Origin: Thermothielavioides terrestris NRRL 8126
Lineage: Eukaryota > Ascomycota > Sordariomycetes > Sordariales > Chaetomiaceae
Length of the DNA: 64,000 nt
Reading direction: 5' to 3'
Assembly (NCBI RefSeq): GCF_000226115.1
Contig: NC_016459.1
Coordinates: 4,036,501 to 4,100,500, forward strand
How positions within the stretch are numbered: position 1 is the first letter of the stretch; each line of letters starts with the position of its first letter. A program made the position numbers and the translations under genes. Below the pieces are notes generated by a model. That model did not search any database. It saw only the letters and a list, made by a program, of their open reading frames with translations, and was not told the DNA's origin. This document shows positions 1 through 10,665 of the stretch, in pieces.

Positions 1-3000
1 TCTTCTCGGGCTCGGATCCAACCCTGAAAAGACAAAAAGATTCCTGCAAGCCGGCGAGGACGTGCTCAGTCAAACCCAGCTCGGGGTCCGTCAGACCCAA
101 GACGTTCATGCGCGGATACTTGTGGGCAATCTGGCCCACGACGCGGGAGACGTGACGCTGGAATCTGGTAAGCTGGCGCGCCTCCTCGATGACTGCCGGC
201 AGCATGCCCGGGAGCACGTCCGGAAGATCCTTGCCCAGCTCGCGGATCAAGTCCAGAGCCAGGAAGTAGGGCGAGTGCCGGACGAAAGAGTCGAGAGTCT
301 CTTCCGTCTCGTGCGGCCACGAAGTCTGCGGATCCATGATCTCGACTTGCCCCGGGATCTCTGCCAACGTAGCAGGCGGGAGCGGGCTGGTGGACGCGTG
401 GTTCGAGTAGAATGATGCGACTCGCACACAGCTCTCGATCAGCATCGGGTCGGCAGCGTGCATGTCGGAGTCCTCTGCAGAGATGATCTCATACTCCGGG
501 TCAACGTCGAATGTCGTCGTCAGGTAAAGCTCGTAGTCGTCTTCTGGCTTTGTTGGGCTGAACGACCCGACCGTAAGACCCTGAACCTGTATTTCCATGT
601 CGCCTTTGGGACTGAAGATATCGATGTCCGCGGTAAAGGACGCCGCAGTTTCCGCCGTGATGGGCGTCGCCTTGGTCAAGTACGCATCGACAGCAAGCCA
701 GTCGCTGTCGCGGTCCTTGATGTCGCTAATCGCCAAATTAAAGCGAACGGACTCAATCGCGAGAGGAAGGAATGGCGTCCAGATCGCGTTGTCCCCAGGG
801 GAGGAGATGGTGACAAATGCCGTTTGCAGGCAGCTGTCCAAAGTAGCTGGGCTGATGGCCAGCTTTGTTGTGTCCTCCTCGTGAAACTTCTTAAGGGTAC
901 CGGAAGCAAAATTATACCGCCTTTCTAGAGTCTCCAAGCCCTTAAAGGGGCCCGTGTACACCAGACCGGTTCCGGCCATCATGTGGTAGAAGGCCTCAGG
1001 GCTTGCGTGCAGCACTTCCGCTCGTTCCTTGGGTCGCCGGGGCAACGCCGCAGAGGACGGCTCGCCGATGGCGATGGTAAGGTTTCCGGTGAAGTTTTTC
1101 TTCATGTCGGTGCCGCCGTCCGGAATTGCGGAGGTCATGATGAAGGAGGCCTCAATCGTCGTATGGCTCTCGCTCTCGATGGTCAGGGTGAACAAGATCT
1201 CGATGCCGGCAGTATTAGGCTCGAGGATGATTCCGCTGTGAAACCTCAAATCGCGCAGTTCGACGACCGACGCCTGACGGCCTGCCAGGGCGACTCGGGC
1301 AGCATCCAGGGTCATGACAAGGTAGGCTGACGCTGGAAACAGTGCCTGGCCTTGGAAGCTATGATGCTTCACCCAAGGAAGCCTTTCGAACTTGAGAATG
1401 TTGCGCCATCGGAGCTGGTGCTTATTGTCGTCGCGGGTCCGAACGCCGAGGAGCTCGTGCGGAGCGTCAGGCTTGAAGTGATACTGACGAGAAATGCGCG
1501 ACTCGCGATGATACTTCTGGGAATGGTCCCACGGATACAAGGGCGCATCGGCCAGCCGAACCTTGGCAAGTTGGGGCTGCACGGAGCCCAGGACAAATTG
1601 GCGGATCTGCTGAGAAGAGGAGCCAAACTGCGTCCACATCCAGCCTAGGAAGTCGGCAAAGGCTTCGCGATCATCCGTCTTGCGGTGAAGCAAGCCGGAG
1701 TAAGGGATGGCCGAGTCGCTCTTCTCTTTCACGGTCTCAGTAACTGGGCCCTTCAGCGCAGGGTGCGGCCCAACTTCGATGGCGCAGTCGAACGGGCCGA
1801 GAGTGTCGATGGCAGTGCCGACGGCCTCGTAGAAGAGAACCGGCTTGACCATGTTGTCCTTCCAGTAGCTGGCCTTCAGCTCTTTCTGTGAGGGTTGTCC
1901 GGAGCCATAAACGCTGGAGACCCAGATCGTCCCATTGCCCTCTGTCGGTGTGATGGCGCAGGCATTGAGGTTCTCGAGGTACCGAGCCGCAGGAGCCTCC
2001 ATGTGCGGAGAGTGATAGGCAGTGTCCACGAACAATTGACGGGCAAACGTCTGCTGCTTGGTCAGGTGCTCGCAAGCCGCCTTCACGACGTCGAGGTCGC
2101 CAGAGAGGGTGACGCTAGACGGCGCGTTGCTGGCGGCAACCCACAGGCCACGCGCGAACTTCTTTTCCGCGCAGAGCGCAGCGGCCTCTTCCTTGGACAG
2201 GCCGGCGGCAAGCATGCCGCCTTTCGCGCCCGTCGCTCCGCGTGCCATGTGAACGTCCGTGCCGCGATAGTGCGAGATCAGAATCGCCTCGCGAAGGCTG
2301 ATCTTGCCTGCCGCGTACGCCGCAGCGATCTCCCCAGAGGAGTGGCCGACCACGGTGTGGAAGGTAATGCCGAGATGACGCAAAAGCTCAATCAACCCGA
2401 GCTGGACGGCGGTGCAGAGAGGCTGGGAGACCGATGCCATGTGCACCCTGGACCGGCCCTCGTCGGCCAAGATCTCCTGTTCCAAGGACCACGAAGGCGG
2501 GTCGGCGCAGGTCTGGAGGATCCTGTCCAGAGTGCGGATCGTGTTGGCGAACACCTCGCTGGAGAGCAGCAGGCCACGCGACATTGTAGCCCATTGAGCG
2601 CCCTGGCCTGTGAAGACGCCCAGGATTTTCGGCTGCTCATCGGGGGGTCGAGCACGATTGCCGATTGTGACCGACGGCGACTTCTCCGCCTTGACAATGA
2701 GAGCGTTGAGCTTATCAAGGAGACCGGAGACCGTAAGGCTTGAAACAGCGACGCGGAACGGGAAAGCGGTCCTCCGGGCGTACGAATGCCAGGCGATATA
2801 CTCGGGAGTCGAAACCGAGCCCTGGAGGAGGTGGTCGCGATATGCCGTGGCGACATTGATCAAGGATCTCGGAGAGGGAGCCGAAAGAGTCAGTGGCAGG
2901 CAAACTCGCACGTCCCTCAGGTAGCCCCCGTGGCAGTCAAGCTCAGGAACCACCTCGAGACCTGGGCGGAAAGCCTTGGCGACGGCATTGTGGATCTCCG

Positions 3001-4438
3001 GAACGTACTGCTCAATGATGGCATGAGCGTTCGTCCCTCCGAAACCGAAGGAGTTAACGCTCCCGCGCTTGGGTTGGCCGGCCGGGACGTGGGGCCAAGG
3101 CACGAGAGAAGTCGGGACAAACAAGTTGCCGTAATACTTCTCGACATCGGGGTTGAGCTTCACGAAGTGGAGATTGGGCGGCACCGAGTTGTGACGCATG
3201 CTCTCCACCACCTTCAGCAGACCAGCCAAGCCGGCGGCGCCCTCCGTGTGGCCGATCACGGTCTTGACGGAACCGACCAGTAGCTTGCCGTGGTCTGTGG
3301 TCGAAGAAGAAGTACGCACGGTCCGGCCGAAGAAGGCGTCCTCGATGGCGCGTGCCTCGTTGGGGTCGCCGGCGCCAGTGCCGGTTCCGTGAGCCTCGAA
3401 GTACTGGCAGCGGTCCTCGGGGTTGCGGGAATCCAGGCCCGACCGCTTGTAAGTGTCTTGGATGAGGCGCGACTGAGCTTCCCAATTCGGCATGGTGATT
3501 CCGCGGGTGCGGCCATCGGAATTGACGCCAGTCTCGCGAATGATGGCCTCAATGCGGTCGCCGTCGGCAAGAGCTTGGCTCAGGGGCTTGATGAACATGG
3601 CGGCGACGCCTTCGCCGCGGGCGTATCCGTCAGCGTCAGCGTCCCACATGCGACAGTGGCCGCTGGGGCTGAGCATGTGCAGGCTTGACTCGACGACAAA
3701 TTGCTCAGGAGTGAGGATGAGATTCGCGCCGGCAACGCAAGCCATCTTGCACTCTCCAGACCGCAGGCTGAGAACGGCTTGGTGGAGAGCCACCAGGCTG
3801 GAAGAGCAAGCGGTATCAATGGTCATTGACGGACCGTGGAAGTTGAAGAAGTATGAGATGCGGTTCGCGAGGATGGAGCGCGCATTGCCGGTGGCATAAT
3901 ACTGGCTGGTGTCGAGTTCATCGCGCTGCGAGAGAGTGTCGTAGTCGCCGGTCATCAGACCAGCAAACACAGCGACCTTCTCGCCGGCATACTGGTGGAG
4001 GGTATAGCCAGCAGACTCCAGGGCTTCATAAACAACCTCCAGCAGCATGCGCTGCTGAGGGTCGATGGCTTCGGCTTCCTTGGGGGTGATGTTGAAGAAG
4101 CTGGCGTCGAACACGCGGTGATCTTGGTCGATGAAGTAGGCCTTGGGAGCGTTGGTCGTGCCGTGATACTCCCCGTCAGGGTGGTAAAATGCCTAGGACA
4201 AAGTCAGCACTATCGTTCGCCACTGAGAGGCAGGGTAAAAAATGGGGGGATGGATGTGACTTACCTTGATGTTGAACCGCTCGGCGGGAATCTCGCGGGT
4301 TAGGTCGGTCGGGTTGACGAGGAGCTCCCACAGGTGTGACGGCGTAGTGGCACCGCCGGCAAAGCGGCAGCTCGCCCCAACAATAGCGATGGGCTCGGAG
4401 ACAGGGTTCTTGTACGCCATGGTGCGGTTGCTTGCCAT
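1..4438 (-). CDS. Highly reducing type I polyketide synthase, N-terminal part (KS-AT-DH-MT start), cut by the window edge
   Basis: Iterative fungal PKS that builds a reduced polyketide in the cytosol; the product cannot be told from this part. Exons: 4265-4438 and 1-4192, with a 72-bp intron. About 1,455 residues are visible. KS: active-site Cys in DTACSSSLVALH (about residue 185), His motifs EAHGTGT and GHTEGAAG. AT: GHSSGE (about 677) and YHSPHM. DH: catalytic His in HSFQGQALFPAS (about 1002) and the partner Asp in LDSCLQ. The last about 100 residues resemble the N-terminal half of a C-methyltransferase domain, ending at a degenerate SAM loop. ER, KR and ACP, or a PKS-NRPS tail, would lie outside the window. 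Two in-frame ATGs (4438, 4420) are possible; the KS begins right after the second. No tailoring gene follows on the right, so any cluster extends left. Confidence 0.93.
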
Positions 4439-7400
4439 ACAAACAGTGAAAATTGGCGGCGAGATGCGACAGATAGATCGGTCAGTAATGTACCGTTCTG
4501 TTGATGACAGGCGATGAGAGCGTCGAGGTGTGAAGGTAATCGACAAGTATTGCAAGACAGAACAGTACTTTACGGACGATGGGGTCTGTGTTCGTGTAGT
4601 GATGGCGAGTTATGTTGAAGGTGTTGGGTATTGTGGTGGGAAGAGAAGAGTTCGCAACCAGACAGGAAGAAGAGGGTGGGTGACTAAGTGTGCAAAGACC
4701 GCCCCGGCGATCACACACCCAATGAATGGTGGAACTCAAGAGAACAACTGAGTTGTTCAAGATGTTCACGAGGAGCGGGATTCTCGGCTACCCTAGGCAC
4801 ACCGAAGTTAGGAGAAAAAGAAGGTGCGGCGTGTTGCGGCACGTTGGTGCCTGTTCACCAAGGCTGTTGTTCTCGGCGCTGTTCACCTAGGCTGTTCTCG
4901 AACACATCACAGGTGTCACTGACATCGAATTTCAAATACGAAGATTACGGTGGTTCCGCAAGGCACAATAAGAAGTAGAGCCCTGAATACACTGGGAGCT
5001 CAACCAACTGGCATTCGTGTAGTGTTCCTAGAACAACGTTCCCAATGTAAGCACTCCCCCCTAACGCCCCATCTCCCGAACATCACAAAGGCAAAGTACC
5101 CTGTGCAAGAAATAATCAGTGATGGCAATCAACAGACCCGCAAGTCCAGCAGCGAAATGCGTCACGGGTTGCTATGGATCCTCGCTGGGCTCGGGGTCAT
5201 GTACGGGGACATCCGCGGTGCTCCCGCCCGGCCCGCCGGACCCGCAATTTGCCCCCAATTTCCACGAAGACGTTGAAATGTCAAGCTCAACAGGCTCTGG
5301 CCGGGGTCTTATTGTTTAGATTATAGGCTCCGCTGGGTAGGCCAGCGAGTCCCAGTCTCGTAAATTACACTGGTGGCAGAAGGCACCAACTTGAACGAGT
5401 CAAATCGCACAACATGACTGTGTTTGATTGAATATACAGCTCGTATAGAAAGAAACATTCGCCAGTGATAGTTTTCGGTTTTCTAGATAGGGCAATTCCT
5501 ACCACTTGGGAGGAAGGGGGGCAGGCTTTTGCGTGAATACCTTGTCCAAGGTTCTATCGCCTCTGGACTGCACGTTGGATGTCTGAACCCCATCCTTACA
5601 AGCTTCTTGATCCCGACTAAGTAGTTGCTATTTCACCGGTTTATGCCACAAATGTAGTTACAACGCACCACGTGTTGTATGTTGTTCGCTTTCTTCTTTG
5701 GCACTCAGGGAAAGCAGTGTACGGGCACTTTGGCATGGAACTGGGTCCTTCAGGGGACTCGGACCGTGCGGACATACATACTAATCGCGTGTTATTCAAC
5801 TGGCGTCTTAGCCCACACAGGTCTGAAGCAGAGCGGCCTGATGAGATGCCAGATTACATACGCTGGTTCATGCCCAGCTCCTTTGCAAGGAGAACGACCT
5901 GTCCTTCATTGGTCCGCTTCCCGGAGATGCGCGGTTCCTGGCCTTCCAACTGTTGCACGCAGGGAAAAGAGAGATCCCCATGTATGTGCCTAGATTTCGC
6001 ATCTTCCAGAGTAGTTGATCTTATATGTCTCCCGCGCTGGCCCTCTCGGGACATCGATAGCATGCTACTCCAGCACGTTGCCTCGAGAACACCTCAACTA
6101 GGAGAGCTTCTCGAATATCCTAATCAGTTGTGCATCGAGTCGTGGGAGGTCAATGGAAGATCAAAATACCAATTCAACTCATTTGCTATGGAACAAAAAC
6201 TGAACGGCAGAACTTTCTGCCTTAGCGGCAATGTATAAGGTACCTTGGCACTGATGGTTTCGATGAAAGGGGTTGTTGTTTACTTTGCTGACGTAATGCG
6301 TCACCTGGTCAGCCAGGGTCGCTTGGCGTCGGCCCGTGGCGGAGTAACTAAGCCGGGAACTCCCTATGTAAGCCGGGAGCCGGTCCGCAAAAAGCCGCTC
6401 CGGGCCGACTGTCATTGCTTGGGCCGGTTTTTTGGGCGACACGTACGTGGGAAGTGACTGGATTTCTGCCACTTGCAACCGCGGACTTGAACGGCATAAT
6501 TGCATTGTAGCGTGTTGGGAAAGTCGATCGGTCGGATGCCGAGATGCAGCGCCGAGGCTGTGCCACGTTTGTGAGCGGCCCCTGTGGACAGTACCTCTTG
6601 TTCATGGACGCCACCTAAGAGCCACGTCAACCTGCGCCTACTTGTTCAAGCTTGCCGCCTCAGAGGATTAGAACGTCGGGCCTCTCCCGGTATCATCTCC
6701 ATGCACAGTCGAAATAATCACGTCAGCTGAGGAAGGCTGTTTGCAGTGGGGGGAATGGATGTGGAATATTGATGAAGGGTTGGAGTGTCTGCCAAAGCAC
6801 ATTCTGTTTTGGGCCAGTTGTACTGCGGTATTCCATACTGACACTCCTTTCCCAGCCTGTGCCAAACTGGCAATTCGAAGTATCTCGGCCATCCTATCCC
6901 ATTGCCTGGGTCTAGCAAGTCACGCCCAGATAGAAACAAGAGCATTCTTGAGGGCTCGAGGCGCGTGTGCAGCAGTCCGTCTCACGGTGCACGGTTCTAG
7001 TGTTCTGCTGTTGACGAACAAGTAGCGAGTTGTGTTGGCAAAAGCGAATCCTTCGCAAACGTTTTTGGGTAATGCAAACGCCGTCAGTGGTTCCAGGTTG
7101 CCATGTGGCAGTCGCTCACCCCGCAAAACCGGCCAAACGGCACGGCAACGTCGATTGGCGGCCAACCCATTGACGGGCAGCTAACCCAGCGAACTGGGCT
7201 CCGTGGAAGGTTTACTGTGTACACTAGTTTGCGACTCCTCCGCGGAAGAACGACGATGGCATGAAGCGGGGTTGGGACCGGGAAGTTGTGATCAGCCAAA
7301 AACCTCGAATCAGGAATGGCGAGACAGTGCCGCGGAACCAACCGCGGAGAAGTCCCCTCGCGCTAAGTCCTGTGACCACATCATGACCAAACAGCGTGTC

Positions 7401-7624
7401 GGCCCATTCTTCATAAGCCAGACGTCCCAACATCAAACACACTTGGAAGAGTAGAGAAGTTCGTACAATTCCCCCGAGGTATCCTACCATACGCGGGTAA
7501 ACGACAGAAAAGCATGGAGCAAAGCCAAAACCCCAACTCCGAACCCCCTCCCGCTGATTCTGATGTCTGATGCCTCAAATGCTGACCAACCTACACCAGC
7601 CCAACCTCCCAGACCGCCACGCCC
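4439..7624. other. Gene-poor intergenic region, 3.2 kb
   Basis: This should hold the promoter of the leftward PKS and the 3' flank of the flavohemoglobin gene. The longest open frame (5672-6238, plus, 188 codons) has no recognisable domain or coding-like composition, and I do not call it. An imperfect direct repeat of about 24 bp lies at 4849-4900. I found no tRNA, transposon or conserved protein here. Confidence 0.6.
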
Positions 7625-8902
7625 TTAGTCATCAGCGACGTCGCCGGTCGCGAACAACTCGAGGAAGATCCTGCTCTTGTCGACGCCCATGGCGGCGAGT
7701 TTCTGCCGCACGTCCTTCATGAAGGCCTCAGGGCCGCAGATGAAGTACTCGGCCTTGGGGTTGCCGAGGAAGAGGTGGGCGTCGTGGTCGAGCTTGGCCA
7801 GGTCGAGGCGCATGTCGCCGAAGTCGTAGTGCACGCCCTCGCGGTCGTCCGGGCCGAGGTTGCGCAGGAACACGTTGGCCGTGACGTTCTCGTTCTCGCG
7901 GCAGATCTGGCGGACCGCGTCGCCGAACGGCTGCACCGCGCTCGAGCGCGCCGTGTGGATCCACGAGACGGGCCGCTTGACCGCCGGCGGCTGGCCGTCC
8001 GGCCCGGCCGTCAGGCTGTCGAGGATGGCTTTGAGCGGCGTCGCGCCCACGCCCGCCGAGATCAGCACCGCCGGCACGCCCTCCTTGCTGGTGTCGTTGG
8101 GGTCGACGAAGAACTCGCCCTGCGGGTGCGACAGCTCGACCTCGTCGCCCACGCCGTACTTGGCGTGCAGCATGTTGGAGATGATGCCCGGGATGCCCGT
8201 CTCGGGGCTGTCCTCGCGCTTGACGCTGATGCGGTAGTACTCGCCCTTGTCGGTCGGGCCCTCGCTGAGGCTGTACTGCCGGCTCTGCAGGTAGCCCAGC
8301 TCGGGCACGTGGACCTGGAGGCTGACGTACTGGCCCGGCAGGTACCGCGGCAGCGGCGTGAGGCCGTCGACCGGCGCCAGGTAGAAGCTCGTGATGACGC
8401 TGCTCTCAGGCACCTTGCGCACGATGCGGAACTTGCGCCAGCCGGCCCACTGGTTCGCCGCGTGGGTCTTGTACATCTCGCCCTCGCGCGTGATGAACAC
8501 GTTGGCGAGCACGCCGTACGCGGCGACCCAGGCGTCGACGATCTCCTTGGTGGCGGCGTCGCCGAGCACCTGGCCGATGGCCTGGATCAGGTGCTTGCCG
8601 ACGATGTCGTACATGGCAGGGGTCACCTGCAGCGACGCGTGCTTGTGGGCGATGCGCTCGACGGCGTGCGCCAGCTTCGGGAGGTCGTCGATGTACGTGG
8701 CATAGCCGAGCACGGCGGCGGCAAGCGCCTGGGCCTGGCGGCCGTTCCTCTGGCTGGTGGTGCTGAAGATGTTGTTCAGCTCCGGGTGCTCGCGGAGCAT
8801 GTTCTCATAGAAGACGGTCGTGATGGTGACGCCGTGTTCTTGGAGAACGGGCGCCGTCGACTTGACGATGGCGAGCTGGCTTTCGGGGAGCGGGGCGGCC
8901 AT
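7625..8902 (-). CDS. Flavohemoglobin (nitric oxide dioxygenase)
   Basis: Converts NO plus O2 to nitrate using NAD(P)H and FAD, protecting against nitrosative stress. Single exon, 425 residues. The globin domain (about 1-145) has the B10 Tyr region (TVFYENM) and the proximal His in AHKHASL. The reductase domain follows, with FAD-binding RQYSLSEG, NAD-binding GVGATP and the C-terminal CGPEAFMKDVR. Length and domain order match fungal and bacterial Hmp/Fhb proteins. I chose the ATG at 8902 because homology begins there; the frame stays open upstream to 9220, but that extension is not family-like. The start carries no obvious mitochondrial presequence, so a cytosolic form is expected. The long opposite-strand open frame over this gene is a GC-rich shadow. 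Confidence 0.95.
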   Translation of the reverse strand: MAAPLPESQLAIVKSTAPVLQEHGVTITTVFYENMLREHPELNNIFSTTSQRNGRQAQALAAAVLGYATYIDDLPKLAHAVERIAHKHASLQVTPAMYDIVGKHLIQAIGQVLGDAATKEIVDAWVAAYGVLANVFITREGEMYKTHAANQWAGWRKFRIVRKVPESSVITSFYLAPVDGLTPLPRYLPGQYVSLQVHVPELGYLQSRQYSLSEGPTDKGEYYRISVKREDSPETGIPGIISNMLHAKYGVGDEVELSHPQGEFFVDPNDTSKEGVPAVLISAGVGATPLKAILDSLTAGPDGQPPAVKRPVSWIHTARSSAVQPFGDAVRQICRENENVTANVFLRNLGPDDREGVHYDFGDMRLDLAKLDHDAHLFLGNPKAEYFICGPEAFMKDVRQKLAAMGVDKSRIFLELFATGDVADD

Positions 8903-10665
8903 GGTGATGGAAGCAAGTGCTTGCGTCTGCGTGTTTCTCCTGTGCGATGTGTGTTCCGATGGGTCTTCCCAAAGGGGAGGCTTGTGTTGCCGTGGACGGG
9001 GTTGGGATGCGAGGGGTTTGACGAGTGTCAGATTCTGTCCGCTTTTTATTCTGCCTTGTTCCTCGGACCTCAATTTCAGAGTCTTGGCCAGGTGTGGGGA
9101 AGTGCGCACTCCGATGATGTTAAGATCCAGGACAAGCAGTGCCGATCCACCACCATCCGGACGCGATAGCCGCGTGGGATGCTCGATATTTATCTCGACC
9201 TTCACCAACTTATCGCCCAACCCCTCTGCTACCGACCAAACTCAACGGAAACCATCGCCGGAGTTTCTCGCCCGGCTTCGCGGCCTGGGCTGACATGGGC
9301 CAAGGGCGTCGACGTGGTGATCATCAGATAAACAGCAGCAGAATTTCGCATCTCCGAGGGCCAAGACGGTATCGCGATCTCTCTTTCCCTGCACGATAAA
9401 AGGGTCGATAACAATCAAGTCGCCTGCCATTGGCTGGGATGGGGCCGTTCGTCCAGTGTGTTGCGCGGGGGATCGGGCTCGGGGAATGCCCAGGCAGGCA
9501 CGCCCAGACGGATCAGCTCACAATTGATAACAGGATCTGCTGAGTCATCCAGGGCAACAGGGCCTTGAGACGGCGGGATGAGGACTCTGGCATTTCCGCG
9601 GCGAAAACACCCGCAGCTCGGGATGCTCCGGTTTTCTTCGAGGCCATGTCGGCCGCTTTGTGCTCAGCTGCAAGCATGACATTGCTTGAAAATTCGATAC
9701 TTTCAGGGGGAGGCGAACTTCCGGGCCACGCATCGTTCGATGCGAATCTCGGGCCATTTCACTAGCGGATTTTTTTTACGGGGCCAGTGGCGGGGTTCCA
9801 GAACTACGGGCGGTCCCGGAGTCCAGGCCAGGTACAGCGTTCCACCCGCCAGGGCGCCAGGGGCGAGAAACTCCACGCAAACCGCTGGAAATCGCCTAAC
9901 CATCGTAAGTTGTTTCCGCATCACCCGGGCCCGGCCGAACGGCACAATAAAACTAACTTATGCCATATTTGCCCGAACTTTGACATGACATCTTACCATT
10001 AGTTACCGAAGCACCAGCAGTGCTCCGTCCCGATGGTACCTTAGTTTTGCCCCGCCCGGCGCGGTTCCGGGTTCGGATCCCGCTTCCCGTCTGCTGGATG
10101 ACGACAACCGGCAGTTGAAAACACACCCGGAACAGTCTCGAACCGGCGCTGGGCCCCTCGCGAAAAGCTCGATGGAACTCCTGATGAGTTCTCTGCAAAA
10201 TTTTTCCTTCGCTTATTGCGTACACTATTTCATGCTTATCCCGGTGTATCCACAGTGCTCGCAGCATTTCGGGTGAGAAGCTGAGACGAACTCCACAACA
10301 ACGCTCATGGCTCGCTCTCGCCACTCAGGTGGGGGGGACAAGAACAACATCAACACAGAGAGACTCGGGGGTGACTACAACTCTGCAAAAAGCGTCGAGC
10401 TACGATCCGTCGGTTGCCGTGTCCCCTCCACGTCACTGGACACGTTTCGGTGTGACGCTGCGGTGAGTTAGGGGATGCAGCAGTAGGTCCATGGTACGCA
10501 ATCGCTCGGCGATGTGGCAGATTGAATTACGAGGAATTGAAAGAGATTGTTTCCCTTTCCCCCTCCACCCAGTCCTTTCTTTCACCTGTCCACACAATAT
10601 ACCACCAGGCCAGGCCTTCTGCAGGCCGCAACACAGCCACAATTCAGCCCTCTGCACCTCACCCT
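8903..10665. other. Intergenic region, 1.8 kb
   Basis: Lies between the 5' end of the flavohemoglobin gene and the 3' end of the rhamnogalacturonan hydrolase gene, both on the minus strand. Only short open frames with no recognisable product are present. I see no repeat or RNA gene. Confidence 0.55.

Noticed and set aside
5672..6238. 188-codon plus-strand open frame in the region upstream of the PKS
   Set aside because: No recognisable domain, signal peptide or conserved motif, and residue composition looks random.
7775..9169. 464-codon open frame on the plus strand
   Set aside because: Exactly antisense to the flavohemoglobin; its Val/Ala/Arg/Leu-rich composition is the usual shadow of a GC-rich gene.
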